This document shows positions 32,794 through 36,253 of a stretch of DNA of 36,253 bases, one piece after another. The notes under the pieces are model-generated. The model saw nothing but the letters and a program-made list of their open reading frames with translations, was not told where the DNA came from and ran no database searches. This DNA comes from Rhodothermales bacterium (GTDB lineage: Bacteria; Bacteroidota; Rhodothermia; Rhodothermales; UBA10348): contig JANJTM010000005.1 of NCBI GenBank assembly GCA_024711125.1, positions 1 to 36,253 on the forward strand, written 5' to 3'. Made by a program: the position numbers and the translations under genes. Numbering within the stretch: the stretch's first letter is position 1; each line of letters opens with the position of its first letter.

Positions 32794-32855
32794 GGCCCAT
32801 GTGACGGGGCAGCCGTGCGCTTCGGGCGCCACGGTTCGCCCGGAGCCAGCCGAAC

Positions 32856-33857
32856 ATGCCTGACATGAACCGACCCCTGCGCTGGGGCCTGCTCTCGACG
32901 GCCCGGATCAACCGGCGCCTGATCGACGCGGTGCGCGCCGCGCCCCGGAGCGAGGTGTTCGGCGTGGCCAGCCGGTCGCTGGACGCGGCCTCGGCGTTCG
33001 CCGACGCCCACGGGATTCCGTGCGCCTACGCCACGTACGAGGACCTCGTCGCGGACCCCGACATCGACGTGGTCTACAACCCGCTGCCGAACCGGCTGCA
33101 CGCGCCGTGGACGGTGCGCGCGCTGAAGGCGGGCAAGCACGTGCTCTGCGAGAAGCCGATGGCGCTCTCCATCGTGCAGGGCCAGATCATGGGTCGCGCG
33201 GCCGACAAGGCGGGGCGGGTGCTGGCCGAGGCGTTCATGTACCGGCACCACCCCCGCACGGCCGAGGTGCGCGATCTCGTGCGGAACGGGGCGATCGGCC
33301 GCCTGCGCCGCATCCACGGCGCGTTCACCTTCCGATTCGACCGGGACGGCAACTGGCGGTGGGACCCGGACGAGGGCGGCGGCTCGCTCTGGGACGTCGG
33401 CTGCTACCCGGTGTCGTTCGCGCGCTATGTGACGGGGGCGGAGCCGCTGCACGTCTGGGCCGAACAGCACCGGGCAGAGAGCGGCGTCGACGACGCCATG
33501 ACCGGGTTCCTGCGCTTCCCCGACGACGTGCTTGCCACCTTCGACTGCGGCTTCGATGCCGCCTTCCGATCGGAAATGACCTTCGTGGGCACCGAGGGCG
33601 TGCTCCACGTGCCGATGGCCTTCCGACCGGAGGGGCGGATGCCGATCGTGCTCGAGCGGGACGGGCAGCGGGAGGAGCGGTTCGTCGACGGGCCCACGCC
33701 GCTGTTCCTGGGAGAGGTACTCGACATGGAGGCCGCGATTCTCGACGGACGCCCGCCGGCCGTTCCGGTCGCCGATTCGCTCGGCACGATCGCGGCGCTC
33801 GTGGCGATCCTGCACGCGGCGTCGACGGGGCACGTGGCGGTGCCCGAGCCCGTCTGA
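32856..33857 (+). CDS. Gfo/Idh/MocA family oxidoreductase (second of pair)
   Basis: The 333-residue protein has a Rossmann start RWGLLSTARINRRLI, the variant glycine motif seen in xylose-dehydrogenase-like and dihydrodiol-dehydrogenase-like members. E99-K100-P101 lies in VLCEKPMALS, and FMYRHHPRTAEV and LWDVGCYPVSFAR are in the C-terminal domain. MNRPLRW three codons in is an alternative start. It is clearly different from its neighbour in sequence, so the pair is not a recent duplication and probably acts on related or successive substrates. It ends 10 bp from a convergent gene. Confidence 0.93.
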   Translation: MPDMNRPLRWGLLSTARINRRLIDAVRAAPRSEVFGVASRSLDAASAFADAHGIPCAYATYEDLVADPDIDVVYNPLPNRLHAPWTVRALKAGKHVLCEKPMALSIVQGQIMGRAADKAGRVLAEAFMYRHHPRTAEVRDLVRNGAIGRLRRIHGAFTFRFDRDGNWRWDPDEGGGSLWDVGCYPVSFARYVTGAEPLHVWAEQHRAESGVDDAMTGFLRFPDDVLATFDCGFDAAFRSEMTFVGTEGVLHVPMAFRPEGRMPIVLERDGQREERFVDGPTPLFLGEVLDMEAAILDGRPPAVPVADSLGTIAALVAILHAASTGHVAVPEPV

Positions 33858-33867
33858 CGCGGGTTGT

Positions 33868-34398
33868 TCAGCCCCGCGCGGCCACCAGCTTCGACTGCGC
33901 TTCCGCGAATTGCTCCAGCGCCTTCGTGATGTATGCGTGCGCCTCGTCCACGTAGCCGTCGGCCGAGGCGCTCCACACCCGGTTGAGGTACCGCTCTCCG
34001 CCGGCGTACGGGCCCATGACCCGCGCGAAGACCTGGAGCCCGTAGGCCGTCTTCATGGCGTCGCGCACGGCCACGAAAGCGTTGAGGTGCGGTACGATGC
34101 GTTCGTCGATGATCGTCGGGAAGGCGTAGACGTGGGTGTCGGCCTTGTCGGAATCGAGGCGCGATACCTCGGCGATGATCGTGGCGATGCTCTGTTCGAG
34201 CTGGCCTACGTTCGAGCGCAGGGTTTCGGAGTGCGAGGCGGTCGACCGCTCGGCCATCCGCGCGAGCGCCACGCCGACGAACCCGAGCGCGACGGCCGGG
34301 ACGAACCACGCCCAGGACACCTCGGTCGGGTGCTGGACGGCCAGCCATGCGCCCGCGAGGAAACCCAGCGCGATGAGGAGAAGTCCGATGCGTTTCAT
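33868..34398 (-). CDS. Small membrane protein coupled to OPT transporter, unknown function
   Basis: The 176-residue protein has two helices (about 4-21 and 29-47) joined by a short loop (QHPTEVSWAW), followed by a cytosolic helical domain (ARMAERSTASHSETL, QLEQSIATIIAEVSRL, and a C-terminal EAHAYITKALEQFAEAQSK). Position, spacing and coupling to the transporter suggest an accessory or regulatory partner; this is inference. No family was recognised. Confidence 0.78.
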   Translation of the reverse strand: MKRIGLLLIALGFLAGAWLAVQHPTEVSWAWFVPAVALGFVGVALARMAERSTASHSETLRSNVGQLEQSIATIIAEVSRLDSDKADTHVYAFPTIIDERIVPHLNAFVAVRDAMKTAYGLQVFARVMGPYAGGERYLNRVWSASADGYVDEAHAYITKALEQFAEAQSKLVAARG

Positions 34399-34402
34399 GC
34401 GT

Positions 34403-36133
<1,731 letters not shown>

Positions 36134-36158
36134 GGGCGGAATCGGTTGGAGTCCGCCG

Positions 36159-36166
36159 GGAAGGTA
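36159..36166 (-). promoter_or_regulatory. Promoter-like TACCTTCC before the transporter operon
   Basis: TACCTTCC on the minus strand lies 25 bp before the transporter ATG, giving a short leader if used. It fits TAnnTTCC. Confidence 0.35.
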
Positions 36167-36253
36167 GGCTGCGGCAACGAACCGCGCGACCGCAGGGCGT
36201 GGGAGCGCGCGCCCTGGCGCTCAGCCGGTCCGACTCAGTTCGTGCTTGAGGCA

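Noticed and set aside
36221-36253. Minus-strand reading CLKHELSRTG followed by a stop at the right edge
   Set aside because: It could be the C-terminus of a gene beyond the window, but ten codons are too few to support it.

Overview
The window looks like a chromosomal segment from a high-GC member of the Bacteroidota side of the tree, most likely Rhodothermota (Rhodothermia). This is an inference from several signs: a Bat (aerotolerance) operon with a DUF58 gene; a five-helix cytochrome b SdhC followed by SdhA and SdhB in the order C-A-B; a decarboxylating-type acyl-CoA carboxylase beta subunit; many secreted and outer-membrane proteins; and a recurrent promoter-like motif close to the Bacteroidota -7 element TAnnTTTG. 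No rRNA, tRNA or CRISPR array was seen, so the taxonomy is not proven.

Layout. Positions 1-5210 (minus strand) hold a tightly packed operon: DUF58, a signal-peptide/one-helix protein, BatA, BatB, BatC and the N-terminal part of BatD, which runs off the left edge. The MoxR ATPase that normally heads such operons is not here. A divergent YceI gene (plus) and purQ (plus) follow. Then comes a minus-strand TCA-cycle block: gltA, sdhC, sdhA, sdhB. Positions 12056-16765 (plus) carry an RNase E/G family gene, a small predicted outer-membrane protein, a 96-residue conserved-looking protein and a PhnP-like metallo-beta-lactamase-fold hydrolase.

Between that hydrolase and a convergent SDR gene lies a roughly 294-bp element. 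It has about 22-bp terminal inverted repeats that begin and end in CTAG, and internal inverted copies of ATTCCACTTC. I read it as a MITE-like non-autonomous transposable element. RidA, a lipoprotein and an AmiC-type amidase follow.

Positions 20384-25918 (minus) are an envelope block. An MltD-like lytic transglycosylase with four LysM domains ends in a clear intrinsic terminator. Below it is a four-gene unit: ECF-type sigma factor, a single-helix putative anti-sigma factor, and two tandem secreted coiled-coil proteins that appear to be paralogues. This unit is the best candidate for an undescribed envelope-stress system.

The right part holds an acyl-CoA carboxylase beta subunit, a protein of unknown function with a duplicated PLWKxF motif, a polysaccharide deacetylase, an outer-membrane beta-barrel protein, a non-coding stretch with a very strong terminator (possible small RNA), two tandem Gfo/Idh/MocA oxidoreductases, and an OPT-family transporter translationally coupled to a small two-helix membrane protein.

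Most of the window is cell-envelope and central-metabolism housekeeping. Because the DNA is GC-rich, long spurious open frames exist on every strand. Starts were chosen from signal peptides, domain boundaries and coupling to upstream stop codons.
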